From NCBI RefSeq assembly GCF_009389715.1, contig NC_052404.1:7710745-7774744 (forward strand): DNA of 64,000 nucleotides, given 5' to 3'. The position numbers and the translations under genes were made by a program. Shown here piece after piece: positions 28,493 to 42,500 of this stretch. The number at the start of each line of letters is the position of its first letter. Within the stretch, counting starts at the first letter, position 1. This DNA comes from Phoenix dactylifera (Eukaryota > Streptophyta > Magnoliopsida > Arecales > Arecaceae). The notes under the pieces are model-generated. The model saw only the letters and a list, made by a program, of their open reading frames with translations, did no database searches and was not told the DNA's origin.

Positions 28493-28611
28493 TTTTCTGC
28501 GCCTGTGCTTCGAAACGGATCGCGCCAAGGAGGGATTTTGAGGAGGTTTTCGATATCTTCGCATCGTGAGCATTCGATTGGCACCAGTTTTGAAGGGGGG
28601 TTGAAGAAGAG

Positions 28612-31461
28612 ATGGTGGCAGAAGCGGAGGGTATTCACCAGAGCATCCCGGTGCTGGACGTGCAGTACCGGTGTATCACCAAGGGAATCGAGGAGATAGT
28701 CGACATCTCTGCCGCGACGGCGGTGGCGGTGGCGTCGCCGCCCTCCTCGCCGGGGTGTCTCCAGGTGGCGCTGGAGCCAGATGCGGTGGCGGTGGACGTC
28801 GCAGCCTTAGAGCTGGTGAATTTCTGGTTTTTTGTTGTAGTTTTCTTGTGAATTTTTGTTTTTTGTTTTTTGTTTTTGGTTAGGCGGTGATTGAATCGCG
28901 TGGTTGACCAGATCTAGCAAGGGTTGAATACATATCGCCTGCGTAAATTTTCGCCGAATAAGGGTGTTTTTCTTCTTCCTTTTTTCCGTTTTGATCTGAA
29001 TTCCTGAAATCTCTTTGCAGTGATGTAGGAATTATTTTGAGAAATTAATTATTGAATGCCTATTATCTCCTTAGCTCGGTTGGGTGATGTAGGAAGTAGA
29101 TAGAACTGGAATTATAGAAATTGTGGCCCTTAATGTGAAATTGTAAATGTTTTTTTTGGATTTTTACTGATTCTGAAAAGAGGAATAATTGGATGAAATG
29201 ATTACTTGGTTTAAACTGATTACCTTGAATTTTTCTATTCTTAATTTTGCTGTGAATTAGTTGAGTTGAATTTTCAGTAATTAACTTTTTATAGGTCTTC
29301 CCCCCACCACCTTCTTTTGTTTGTAAGTAGGACATTTGGGGGTTATGGGTGAGGTCCTGATTCCTGAATCTCTTTGTGCGATGCTAACAGGGCAATAAAT
29401 ATGCTGTTCAATCCCATTGTTGGAATTGCATAAGATTTGCTCTTTTAAAATACCAATTTTATGTTTATATAGGACTAATTCTTTTGGCGATGTCTTATTC
29501 TTCGTTAAGAGAAAATTGAATGAAATGATTGGTAGAATAATTACTTGTTTTAAAATAGTTGTGTTGAATTCTGTTTTTCTTTTAGCTGTGAGATAGTTCA
29601 ATTGAGTTTTCAGGCTCTTTTTGTCTTTGAAACGGAAAGGGAAAAAGTTTTAAAGGTTTCATTGTTGTCCATCTGCATAGATTTGAACAGGATGAAAGAG
29701 GGTTGTATTTAAGGTTTTTTTAAATATAAATTAGTGATTTAGTATCTCTCTGTATGAGATGTTAGAAGTTATAAAGTCTGCAAATCTCACTGCATGATTG
29801 AGTAAGGGCATCATGATTTTTTCCAAGACCTACATATCTATGTTCATATCCAACTCCCTTTTATGACATCTTAAACATCAAAATTGCTGTAATTTTAGTG
29901 GGACAGCTATTTGGAGCTGGAGTTGTTTCTGACACTATTAGTTCATTTGATTGGTTGCTCTCATCGTGAATTTTGCTGAATAGGCAGGAGTCTTGAGGTC
30001 CATCCCAGTTCCATTGTTCATACAGATATCAGTTTTGTACATGTAATAATTTTAGATTAAATGATATTCTATGTCTGTTTGTTTGTGGCCCAAATTCCTT
30101 GCTAGAAGTACTAAATTCCGGTGTACATATTCAATTTGCCCTTTTTTTAAGGATTTGAGAGCCTTAAATGCCATTCCAAATGGGCCCATGGAACCTCTTC
30201 AGTTTGTCCCAAGTTTTCGTTCTGGTAGCTTTGCTGACATTGGGCCTCGAAGATACATGGAGGATGAGCACATCCGCATTGACGATCTTTCAGCACATCT
30301 GGGATCTTTACTTAGCTGCCCGACACCTAGTGCCTTCTATGGGGTAACTAATCAATCTGTCATGTTATCTTCGTACCTTTTCGTGCTAACATACACCTCG
30401 ATGAAATAATTGATGAATTTCCTTGTAAAGGTGTTTGATGGTCATGGAGATTCGGATGCAGCAGCCTACATCAAAAGGCATGCAATTAGGTTCATCTTTG
30501 AAGATACCGACTTCCCACAAGCATCAGAACCTGATAAGGTTTTCTTGGACTCGGTGAAGAATTGTGTTCGGAAGGCATTCCTCCTTGCAGACCTTGCTTT
30601 GGCTGATGACTGCACCATTAGCAGTTCCTCTGGGACCACTGCACTGATGGCATTGGTGTTTGGAAGGTGCAATTTAGATTCCTCATCTCCCCTTTTCCTT
30701 TCTGTTGCTATTGTCCTATCGTTGCTTTCGGCGCAGTGGTACTCTGTCGTTCTGCAGTCAGTTGAATGCTTCACTGAAGTCATTAATGTTCCATATTTAG
30801 AAAAACTAAACCATTTTAGAAGTAGTAGTTTCGTTTCTGATCTTCATGCTCTGTTGTGTGCAGGCTTCTCTTGGTAGCCAATGTTGGGGATTGTCGAGCT
30901 GTCCTTTGTCGGAAGGGCAAAGCAGTGGAAATGTCTCAAGACCATAGACCAATCTATGCTGCCGAGCGCCAAAGGGTTGAAGAATCTGGAGGCTACATTG
31001 ATGATGGGTACCTCAACGGAGTCCTCTCTGTCACTAGAGCCCTGGGGGACTGGGACATGAAGATGCCCCGAGGCTCTCCCTCACCCCTCATCTCGGAACC
31101 TGAGTTCAGACAGGCTATGCTGACGGAGGATGATGAGTTTCTAATCATTGGCTGTGATGGAATATGGGATGTGATGTCAAGCCAGTGTGCAGTCAGCATC
31201 GTGCGCAGGGGCTTGCGGCGGCACGACGACCCCGGGCACAGTGCAAGGGAGCTCGTCAAGGAAGCACTGAGGCTCAACACATCTGACAACCTCACGGCGA
31301 TCGTGATCTGCTTGTCCTCAGAGGACCGGAGTTCTCCACCATCACCTTGCTCTCAGGACCAGCAGCAACAGCCGCCGAGGTTGAGGTACTGCAAGAGCCT
31401 GTCGGCGGAGGCCCTTTGTAATCTGAGAAGCTGGATGGACAATGATGGAGGTGGCGATTGA
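28612..31461 (+). CDS. protein phosphatase 2C
   Basis: Four exons: 28612-28815, 30152-30343, 30431-30666, 30864-31461; 1230 nt, 409 aa, all junctions in phase. Order of motifs: [20 protein letters not shown] (motif with the first acidic metal ligand), [102 protein letters not shown]. The metal-binding aspartates in DGHG, DGIWD and DNLT are present, so an active Mn/Mg-dependent Ser/Thr phosphatase is expected. One change from the usual family text is DGHGD where most members have DGHGG. The C-terminal [14 protein letters not shown] is shared with a plant PP2C subgroup that includes Arabidopsis PP2C22/27/47-type proteins. No transmembrane segment or transit peptide is evident. Start chosen as the first ATG of the [17 protein letters not shown]-type N-terminus. 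Confidence 0.93.
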
Positions 31462-33892
31462 GAGCAAAAGGAGCGGAGGGAGGTTTGTGTATGTACATTA
31501 GTAGAGATGAATGTTGATGATGATGAAAAACAATTAACTTAAATGTTCTTGCTCTGCGGCTGCTTTAGGGAGGTCACAGAGCGGCCAGGAGTTTTGTAGG
31601 TTGTTCTCGGTTCGGATGGCTGTCGGCTGTGTGCATAATTTTAGGGTTGGATTAGCTGGAATTGGTGTATCATTATAGTATCATTATTTTGTGCTGATTT
31701 ATAGTATCTCGGTGCAACTCTATGTTTCTTGTCGTGCTAGGTTATTCATGTCCTGGGGTCGTCAGGAGACATAAAATCCTTGACTTGGATTTTTTTGACC
31801 TACATTGGATGTTTGACTTGGAACACTGAACAAAGAATCGGTGCGATAGATTGCCAGGATAATTTCAAACTCGTATCTGACGGGCCACCGTTTTAGTAGC
31901 TCGACTGCTCGGACATTTCCGGGCAGTTGACTTCAGAAAAGCTCGGGTAGGTTTGCCAATTAGAAGATGGAGGCTTTAGAACCCTAGTTGTTCCTTTATT
32001 CCTTTTGCCAGGAAAAATAGCATGCCCGATGCCCGCAAGGAATAGGTTATAAAGTTTCGGGTTGCATCACTTGGATTTCAACTGGGATGCAAACTCAGGG
32101 ATCAAAACTAGCGTAAACCTACATCTTGCTCTCATGAAGCTTCTTTTTCAGGATTGGAAGTGGTAAAAACCGAACTGCAGTATCCAATTTTCCTAGCACA
32201 GCCAACGATTCTCATGTTACACACAAAAATTGTTGATCAAGGTTGGCAATTATTAGATATGTCATAAACTCGTACCCTCTCCACTAACCTGGGCAGCATT
32301 TAGCACCTATATTTTCAGAAGGCTTGTTATGAACGCAAAACTAGAATTATCCATGATAAGCAAACGTGACTCTAATTGAAAACTTAAGTGGAAGAGTTTT
32401 GGCAGGAGGCAAAATATTTGGCTATGAAGATTTCACAAACTGATTAATGACGGTTGAGACAACTTAGAACACAAACTGCTTGATATCCTCATTCCTCTCT
32501 TAACTGCCAATGAAATGTTCATAAGCCTCCCAAGAGTTTCACTTGACAGGGTTTAAAGCAACCAAAAGCAACCTACCCACCACAAATAAACTAGTTGAAT
32601 GCATGGAAATATCCCATTACATCAGAATATCAGATCCCTCACAACTCGGCTTGTGTAGACAAGCAAAGCAGGCACGAGTCAGGCCAACCTGGGAGGAATC
32701 CAATTGCCATTTTGCAATACCTGACAGCTCTATTGCTTCACCATCATTATCGAAGAGGAAACCAGTCATATTTTCTCGCTTTAGACCTCAACAAATTCTC
32801 TTTGCATGCAATTGGAAAAATTAAGTGCCCATATTTTGATTTTCCATGCAAAGTTTTCTAGAAACAAACCAGCAGTCCTAAAAACACATCTATGCACCTA
32901 CTAGTCATATTATCTACAAGCAGCTTGAGTTTTTTTTTTTTTTTTCCTCACTCAAAGACAATTGTCATAATACTATTATGATTTTTTATGTTATAGAGAG
33001 ATATTTAACTCTGTAAGTTGAACTTCATGCCATGGCACTTGGATATTTTTATCTAAAATATCTCTTCTCTTACTTTTCTTTTCCAGCAATCTTTTCCTTG
33101 CAGTTTTGATCAACAGTGTATAGCTTAAAGGATGTTGCCAGCTATATACAACATAACTGTTTCTGATAATTCCCCAATCATTTTGAACCCCAGCCATTTG
33201 GTGAAAATATCTCCTCCGCGGTCCATCGCATATATTTTGTGAAGGAGTGAGTTTCTTATTTCTTCAAGCCAAATTTCTGAAACATGTTAATCTTATCCAA
33301 ATCACCAGCGAGTTCTAGTTTGGGATTGAGAAACCTTATTGATTAAAAAATATAAATCAACTTAAGTTCTATAAATAATGCACATCATTCTAACATATGG
33401 AAGTTGAGAAAAAACTTGGAAAATTTCTTGGCATCCTCTTTGTATCGCATTGGAAGCAGTTAAAGCACTAAGCGCAAATCCTCATGCAAAATCAGCCTCC
33501 TCCCAATGAAAATTTTCAGGTTCAAAAATAAAACTTCAACTATTCTTAACACAGACATTTTTTCAAACTCATACCCAAAAAAAAAAAAATCTTCATTAAT
33601 ATTTATAACTGGTACAGTTATGAATTATTGCAGAGATTAACAGTGTGTTGTTTTCTTATGAGATCAACAAGAAAGAAGGCTTTTTAAATTAGATTGCATA
33701 AACAAGCAATTAAAATGAAGAACGGCGAATAGAAAACACCGGCCAAAAGAAAATTGCCAAGAAAAACCAGTTTGTCATCTTTTATCTTATAGAGAGAGAA
33801 GCAGATGAAAACATAACCATCTCGGAGCAAGATGGATTACTGGTACTTCTCGATCAGTTGTTTAGATGATGCTAGCAACGACGACTAAAGAA

Positions 33893-34092
33893 GTGTTTGG
33901 TATTGCTTAAAGAAAGTGGTTTTATGACTTTTAAAGCAAAAGAAGAAAAAAAATACTTCCTGAAGAAAATAAATTTTTGGTAGCGTTATTTGAAAAGTGT
34001 TTATAAGAAAGGTCAACAAAAAAACTTCGAAAAAAAGCAAGAAAATCTAGCTTCTAACTTCTTTTCGAAAGCAGAAAAGTCCAATAACCAAG
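33893..34092. mobile_element. decayed MITE-like segment
   Basis: Starts gtgtttggtattgcttaaag and contains 'aaagtggttttatgactttt' and 'gaaaatctagcttctaactt', closely paralleling the element at 18547-18728. The right end is degraded. Confidence 0.4.
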
Positions 34093-34886
34093 GCGATGCC
34101 TTGCACACCTCCTTTTTAAGAGGTAAATTGTAAAAAAATAAAAGAAAAACAACCTTTGATGTGAAATAATCTCACAGATTTTCCTCAGTTTTCAATGAAG
34201 ACCGAAGATTACTCTGTTGTGAAAATGACACAGAAGTATGATTAGACGGCTAAGTTATGCACAACAGGGAAGGTAAAAGCTAAAAAGACAAGCGAGGATA
34301 TTTAGATGTATATTAGAAATAAATATGTTTTAACAAATGATCAGTACTCATATCCAGAGAACTAAACTGATAGTCCTATGCACATACCAATATTTGATCC
34401 ATTTAAAATAAGCCCTCATCCCTTTCTGCAAACAGGGATGGGGAAGGAGTAAAGGAAAACAGAGCAAATGTGACACCGAAGGAAGCCCACAGAAGAAAAA
34501 GTCCATCAACTATAAGTATGCATCCTAATGATCCATGGCCCCAGCATATATACAAACAGGAACGCAAAGGGACCAGATCAATAAACTACATATCACTACC
34601 ACCTTTTACATACACACAAGCAAACAGCATGGAACAAAAGCAAGTAGTCATCAAACCAAATTCACAGCAACCATGAAAATACAACTTGAAATGTATCATC
34701 ATCCACCAACATAAGAAAAGACACTATCTGCAACCAAGAAGCTACTGAATATTTTCACTTCTGAGTTTGGAGTAAACATTTGATAAGCTATAAGGCTGAA
34801 AATGGACAAACATGAAAGGGATACAAAATTAGAGCATAGATGAATGCATACAAAATTTGATAACTGAGTGTCCTAGAGAAAGCATA

Positions 34887-35000
34887 GATGGTTCATCTAT
34901 AGTGGATAGTGTTAAATAGAATGAGATGGAATTAGGTGCATAATATGGTTCATCTATAGTGGATAGTGTTAAATAGAATGAGATGGAATTAGGTGCATAA
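34887..35000. repeat. 57-bp perfect tandem duplication
   Basis: The stretch beginning 'atggttcatctatagtggat' is repeated head to tail with a period of 57 bp and no difference that I can see, so it is recent. Confidence 0.93.
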
Positions 35001-35547
35001 CTAACAACAAATAACTCTCCATCAGAAAAGAAGAAACAGGAATCTAAAGACTATGTTGAGACAGACTTTGGACAAGCCAAAAACTGATCTCATTTACAGT
35101 AGTTCTTATATTGATCATATCTCCCGTATTACAAAATTCTACATCAAGAGACGCTGCTGCTTGTCATCAGTTTAAGAAAATAAATGAAAAAAAAAATCTA
35201 GGGTAACTCATTATTCAAATGCATTATAAAAATAAATAAACTAACATAACAAAAACAAGATATCATCAAACATTCCCCCCAGAAAATAATTTCAAGAATT
35301 AAAAGCACGATATCTGGCCGTCAGATAAACCAACAATCAAGCATTCCGGCAATCACAAAATTCCAGTTTCAAATGTAACATAATCCATCCATGTCATAAA
35401 AACATTAACCAAAAATTAGATCTCAAATGTATTTTTTGTGTCCTTCAAGACTTTAGACTTTAAAGAGACAAACCATTTAAATAAACCCTTAGAAATAGAT
35501 CTAGAATCGAAAGCCTCTCTCTATATACCGATCTCCAAACGGATCTC

Positions 35548-36306
<759 letters not shown>

Positions 36307-36401
36307 TTATGAGGCCTATGAGATATTGTTGTTTTTTTTTTTTTATACATCAGCAGTACACACTAGTCTCGCATGAGCCTTACCATTTAAATCAAAGAAC
36401 T

Positions 36402-37633
36402 ATGAGATCTTGTTCATATTTCATTCTTGTGCTGTCTATTTATTTGAGTAAAGCTCAGCTTGAAATAAGCACGAACCAAGCTTGATGGGCGATCCAAGTT
36501 TGAACCCATTTGATAAGTTCAAAATTAATTTCAATTTAGACTTGATTTAGGGCATTGGGATTCAGCTCAATAAGGCTCGAAACTAAGAACATATATTAGG
36601 ATGCATTTCCATGACTGCTTCGTTAGGGTATGTACGTACTTGTCATCTCTGTAAACTAAAACCATGCACATACAGTATATACAAGGCTAACCACATGGTT
36701 AAGCTAGAACTCATCAGGATTAATTCAATTAAGATGAGCTATTATAAGCTATATATGGATAAACTTCGTTATCCATGGAAGAGATTTCACCGTAAATTAA
36801 ACTTCCCCTCTACTATTCTTGAAGTTATTGAAAGGTGGCTTGACCGATATAATTCCGTGCATGGCTTCCAGGGGTGCGATGCTTCCGTGCTTCTTAACTC
36901 CACCCCTGGGAACTCTGCAGAGAAAGAGGCCGCGCCAAACAACCCAAGCTTGCGAGGTTTCGAAGTGATCGATGCGGCGAAAGCTGCGGTAGAAGCGCAC
37001 TGCCCTCGCAAGGTCTCGTGCGCCGACATCCTTGCCTTCGCCGCGCGCGACAGTGCCTACTTAGCCGGCGGCATCGACTACCAAGTGCCGGCTGGGAGGC
37101 GTGACGGAAGAATCTCGCGAGCATCCGAGACTGCCGGCAACATTCCATTGCCGAACTTGAAGGCCGACCAACTTAAGAAGAACTTTGCGAAGAAGGGCAT
37201 GTCGCTCGACGAGATGGTCACACTCTCAGGAGCCCACTCGATTGGCCGCTCCCACTGCTCGTCCTTCACCAGCCGACTGTACGGTGCTCAAGATCCCTCC
37301 ATGGATCCAGCCTTCGCGGCGCACTTGAAGGCCGAGTGCCCGCCGTCGACGGCCAACCGCACCGACCCGACGACGGTGGTCCTCGATGCCGTCACGCCGG
37401 CTCGTCTTGACAACTTGTACTACTGGAATTTGTTGAAGCACAGGGGAGTGCTGACTTCGGACCAGACACTGCAAGCTAGCTCCGAGACGGCGAAGCTTGT
37501 GTGGTACTATGCAAAGGACCAGTCCGCTTGGGCTGACAAGTTTGCAGCTGCCATGGTGAAGATGGGTTCTATCGAGGTGATCACTGGAAGCCAGGGGGAG
37601 ATCAGGGAGAAGTGCTGGGTTGTGAATTCGTAG
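36402..37633 (+). pseudogene. class III peroxidase with a broken first exon
   Basis: Exon 2 (36872-37633) is intact and starts [20 protein letters not shown]; it runs to ...[10 protein letters not shown]-stop with [12 protein letters not shown] (proximal haem His) and the expected cysteines. The end of exon 1 is at 36595-36627, reading [11 protein letters not shown] with the distal His, and a GTATGT donor; the 244-bp intron ends ...TTCCAG. A secretory signal-like peptide (MRSCSYFILVLSIYLSKAQL) begins at 36402. But about 135 bp between them do not encode the usual mature N-terminus (the first cysteine region is missing), contain stops, and put the two halves in different frames. Family members are secreted, haem-containing cell-wall enzymes. 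As drawn, this copy cannot make a normal enzyme. The presence of the intron argues against a retrocopy. An unseen alternative first exon cannot be excluded. Confidence 0.75.
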
Positions 37634-39599
37634 GACCTTTTTTATAACATCCTAACCACTGTGGGTACCTCAATTTATTTTCTTATTCTTTGACTATTTT
37701 CCCTTCGATTTGAAGGAAACAAGTTGTGCACGTATGTTGGAAAAAAAAATAAATAATAAAATTGTTCGCCTGAAAGGAAATTAAAATTAAATACATGGGT
37801 TACTTGTATTTCCTCTACCTGGGCTCCAACTCTTAATTTAATAGTTGCTTAAAATTAATCAATGGAAGATGGGGCGGTCTTGTCACCATTTTGCTTCGGC
37901 TAAAGGCAGTGATAACCGCAGCACAAAACAGGTACTTAAGAAAAGCCAGTTGCTCCCTTAATAATCCTATTTTAAAAATCACATAACAACAACTCATAAT
38001 ATTTTTTTTATTAACATTATTATGTGTCAACCTATATTAACTTTTTTTTATTAGCATAATCTTATTAGAATGACTTTAGGGATCACATGACAACCTATAT
38101 TACCTATAATATTTTTTATTGTTAATGAGATACTATATCAACCTACATTATTTTTCATGTATAAAATATGTACACAAATATATATAACCACTGAGATGTA
38201 CCGAATATGATAAAATAAAGAGATAAAATTATTTTTTTCTTTTTTTTATTTTTTTTCTTCTTCTTCTCTAAATATTTCAACATATTTGTTTTCCAGCTCG
38301 GACCGAAAAGTGCAAATGGCTGCGATTTACTGTCGCCGCCTGCTAGTCCATCTGCGGATTTCCGCATATTGTTCTTAGCAGATGTTCTTTAGATTAGAAA
38401 TTTATGCAAGCATCCTTGCAAAAGGTCAGATTTAGTACATTGTTGCACTCTTTAAGTAGTTTATCCACCATCGATCAAGAGACAAATCTCAGTTGCACAC
38501 GTCTGCATATACTTTTTATGCAGATTTTCTTCCGCATAGTATATGCGAACATCAAAATTATTTTAAGCTAAGTATAGTATTTGTTTTTGAGGATTCTGTG
38601 CAAGGTTCGGTCCAATATAAAATAATTAGTGAGACGTAGATCTAGATGATTCAGCTTAAAATTTAATGGCTTAATTTTTTACGTTGAACTGGATGCCAAC
38701 ATTCTCTAGTTGGACTTGAAGTTCGTATTTCTCTCCAAAAGATGTTTGAACTTATCTTGAAACGACTATTGTGTGATCCAATGGTGGATTTGTGTGAAGG
38801 AAGGAGAATTTTTCTTTTGTCCGAAAAGATACAACCCCTGCCCCCCTCCCAATTCCTCTCCTAATGGGTGGTGCATGGAGCCTGATAACGAGGCCGAGGC
38901 CACACTTGATTGGGTTTCTCCCCACACCACTAGGAGGCAGGGTATTTATACAGGCTTGGCTTCCTCCATTTTGGTGGGTGGCTCCATTCTCAGCTACACT
39001 ATAAATAGAATAGATGTGTTCTTCCGAAATGAGTTTTAACATGTAAATGCATATATTATATCTTTGTTTCAAAGTAACACTCAGCTAATTAAGCAGGTTT
39101 CTTCATTTAAGATGGGAGTTGTTTGATTGCTGCGAAGACATGGAGTCTGATGAATAGCACTCTGAAACTAAAGTATTAATCAATCATGATAGAATATTAA
39201 CAGGTTTCTCTGAAGCTAAACATACTTTCCCCCACTTTCCTCTCTCACATTACTCCCTGGAATGGAGTTCGGACTGCTGACATCTTCTGAACGAGTTTGC
39301 CCTGCATATAAGAAAAATATCTTGGAGCATATCTTCGCATTCTCACATCCGATATCCCAAAAACAATACTATCACACAACATTATCATAACACCTCTATG
39401 GTTATATTTGCAAGCAATGCATTATTTAAAACAGTGACTCAGCTCAATATAATAATACAAACTTACCACATTGAAATTTAAACAGTAAACAGCATCCTGA
39501 AACGAGAGTGCAACAGAAAGCAAATGTTCACAACAATACAAAACATAGAACTCTAATATAAACTGTTCTTCACAGGCATCACTCACAGCGAGGACTCAA
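37634..39599. other. spacer with no supported gene
   Basis: AT-rich sequence after the peroxidase, then at 38760-39040 a GC-richer patch with an 88-codon frame that resembles nothing I know. About 39230-39599 is probably 3' UTR of the membrane-protein gene. Confidence 0.4.
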
Positions 39600-42500
39600 T
39601 TATGGCTCTGACATCTGAGTAGGTGCTGCAACACTCTCAAATTGAGGAGGGTGGGTCAAACTTGGGACACCACTCTGCAGCCATACGATGGTGAGGATGA
39701 TGATAACATGTGCTGACATCGAATTGCGAATGCCAGAAAAACGAGCAACAGACTGCAGCCCAAGGCTCAGGGAATACATGGCCACAGTGATGATGGCACC
39801 TCTACTTGCCAGTTTAGATATCAACACATCCAACGCTGTCTGGTCTATACCAGAATGCTCTCGGTTCAGACAGGAGATGAAACCACGTATGGGGAGCTCG
39901 AAACAGAAAACAAGCAGCAAAACAGAGGAAGCAGTGCCTACAACATAAGCCAGCAGAGGCATGCCAAGGTGCGCCGCGAAGAGAAACCATTCATAGACTA
40001 ACAGAAGGATAGGATATGATCCCAGAGCCAACACAGAAAGCAAAGCTACAAAATATGGAACACGAGCAGAAGAGAGGCAGGGGAGCCTGACAAAAATTAT
40101 GAGTGCAGATATTGAGAAAAGCAAAGCAAGAACCTCTGCAAACATGTAGACACCAAACATTTGTGGATGAGATCGGCGCAAGTCATCACCCATTCCATAA
40201 GGTGACAGGAGGGCAGAGGAGAAAAAAATGACAAAGTTGATACAGAATAATTGAGCATGAAGCATGTCCTGCTTAAATGAAGTGGTCCACCAATTTCCCA
40301 TAAGCTGAAAACATGGAAAGAAATGATATAAGTTATATATTAAGTATTCCTCCTAGACGAGTATAGAACAGCATGATACAAGTTAAGATAAAAAAGAAGA
40401 GTACAGCAAATATCATGCATGTGTTCTAGGATAAATTGATCACTTCCTGCACCGCTGTCACTTGTCTATTTTCACTCATCATGGGCATAAGCAATTCAAT
40501 GCTCCATAACACAATGAATACATGATATAGCATGCTGATCTTACATATCCATCAAAATGAAGAATTGATGTGCTCAATGACAATATTTACAAATTTTAAA
40601 GTGGTGAGCAACTCTAGTTTTGCAGTCTTTCAGATGCTTCAAACTAGCTTATCAGTATGAGCGAATAAAAATGGCATGCTTCTGCAGTTAAAAATCATAT
40701 CTAAAACAGAGAATCATCATTGACAACCAGTAATACTTCAAATTCAACATTCTAATACCTATAGAAGCTAAAAGGATGATAGAGTAATAAACTGGTGAAA
40801 CTAAGTGACAGCTAAAAAATGTAGGGAAGGCTCCTTTATTTATCTTTTGAATTGATAGGATGACCATGAAGAGCTATTGTCTCAGAGAAGCTATTGAAGC
40901 TATTTAAATGTAGCAGCTTTATGTTGGCTTTCCCCATAACATAAGGGCTTCAACAATTATATGCTCTTGCACTTCATGTATAACAATCAACAGTGCAGAT
41001 TAATTATAATTGTTGCCAACATTAGACCATAAATAACAATAGCTTACCCAAATCAAAATAGGGAAAACATAACTTTTTGAGAGAAGGGGAGTGAGATCCA
41101 CCTGTACTATGATTACCTACCTACAGATTTTTAGGGTTCACCATCCTAGAATAACACCCATAACAAGTGATTGCTAAACAGAGAACATAATACATTATTT
41201 TGTACTTGTATCATAGTAAGAGAAGAAAACACTAACAGTCCACTTGCTAAACTTCATAAGACATTATCCCAATGCGCACAGGTTGCCTCTACCATTTATC
41301 ATTGATACATGCCAATAACTTTAACAAATTCTACTACTAACATACCTAAACTGAAGAGGTTTAACAGTTAGAAATTCAGCCCAGCAACAAGAAGATTACA
41401 TGATGCAGTCAACATAGAACCTAGTGTGGAAGTCTGCCATAAATTTCTAGAAATTCCAAATGGCAGTGCAGGAAGACAGATTTCACTGCAACTTGAATAA
41501 GGTATCAAAGAAGTCTAGCATAACATCATATCCATTTGAGTTCAGATCCCCATTGATGGAGGATCTAGTTCAATAACCCACCATTTGTGTATCACATAAT
41601 AGAAGGTGAGTGAAGAGTGTAGTACATGTACATCCTAGTCCTATCCAATCATCTGTTATTGCACAATACATAAGGGGCGATGATGACTTGGTGATGCAGG
41701 ACAGAAGAAGGAGAGAGAGGAGGGAAGAGACGAGGAGGAGAAAAAGGTAGAGGGAGAGGGTAATTCAATGTCCTCCATTCTCAAATCTCAATACTGCAAA
41801 CCGTATTCTCAATTAATATAGTAATAGACAATGCCCGCCGAACCGGTACCGGTCGGCGGCCAGTACGGTTCGGTACCGGTTTAGCACCATGCCGTGTCGG
41901 TATGGGTAGGGCGTGCCAGTTCCATACCGGCACACCTATTTTTTTAAGTTTTCAAGAATTTTTAATTGGTAATCCCTCTTTTTGAACTTTTTCAATGATT
42001 TTAATTCTAATTTAATATTTTTTTAATATTTTTTGAGGTTTGTTTGATGTTTCTATGATTCTGATTTAACTTAAATGATGCATCTTATTGTTTTAAAATG
42101 ATACAAATCATAAAATGATTAGTGAAATATTGCATGCTACAATGAACAACATAAAATATCCTCAAATCAAGTAGTGACGTGAAAATTAAAAAATAATATA
42201 ATCAATTACATACATTTAAAGTACAATATACATATCGATATCTAAAATAGGGTCGAGTGGCGATGCCTTTCATAGATCTCCGGATCATCAACATAGTCAA
42301 AAGGCACATTAGCCCACCCCTCTAACCAAGCGGCGTTGTAGTCTTATACGCTCATCCCATAAAGAACGCGCGCTGGTTATAAGCACTCTCGGATCTCTCG
42401 CTAAAACTCTGGCTTTGAGATGTGTCCTTTGTCTGATAATACAGCTGTGGAGGAGCCCTTCGAATATGCCGATAACAAAATCCGACCCGTAAAATGCTCC

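Larger units (their letters stand above)
31462..35547. other. spacer between PP2C and ubiquitin-S27a
   Basis: The first 250-300 bp are probably the phosphatase 3' UTR and the last 100-200 bp the S27a 3' UTR. Between them AT-rich sequence with several poly-T/poly-A tracts, a decayed MITE-like segment (33893-34092) and a 57-bp tandem duplication. No gene. Confidence 0.45.

Noticed and set aside
36611-36871. N-terminal extension of the peroxidase frame ([10 protein letters not shown]...)
   Set aside because: It reads exon 1 in the wrong frame and then runs through the intron; the MHFHDCFVR exon end and GTATGT donor are better supported.
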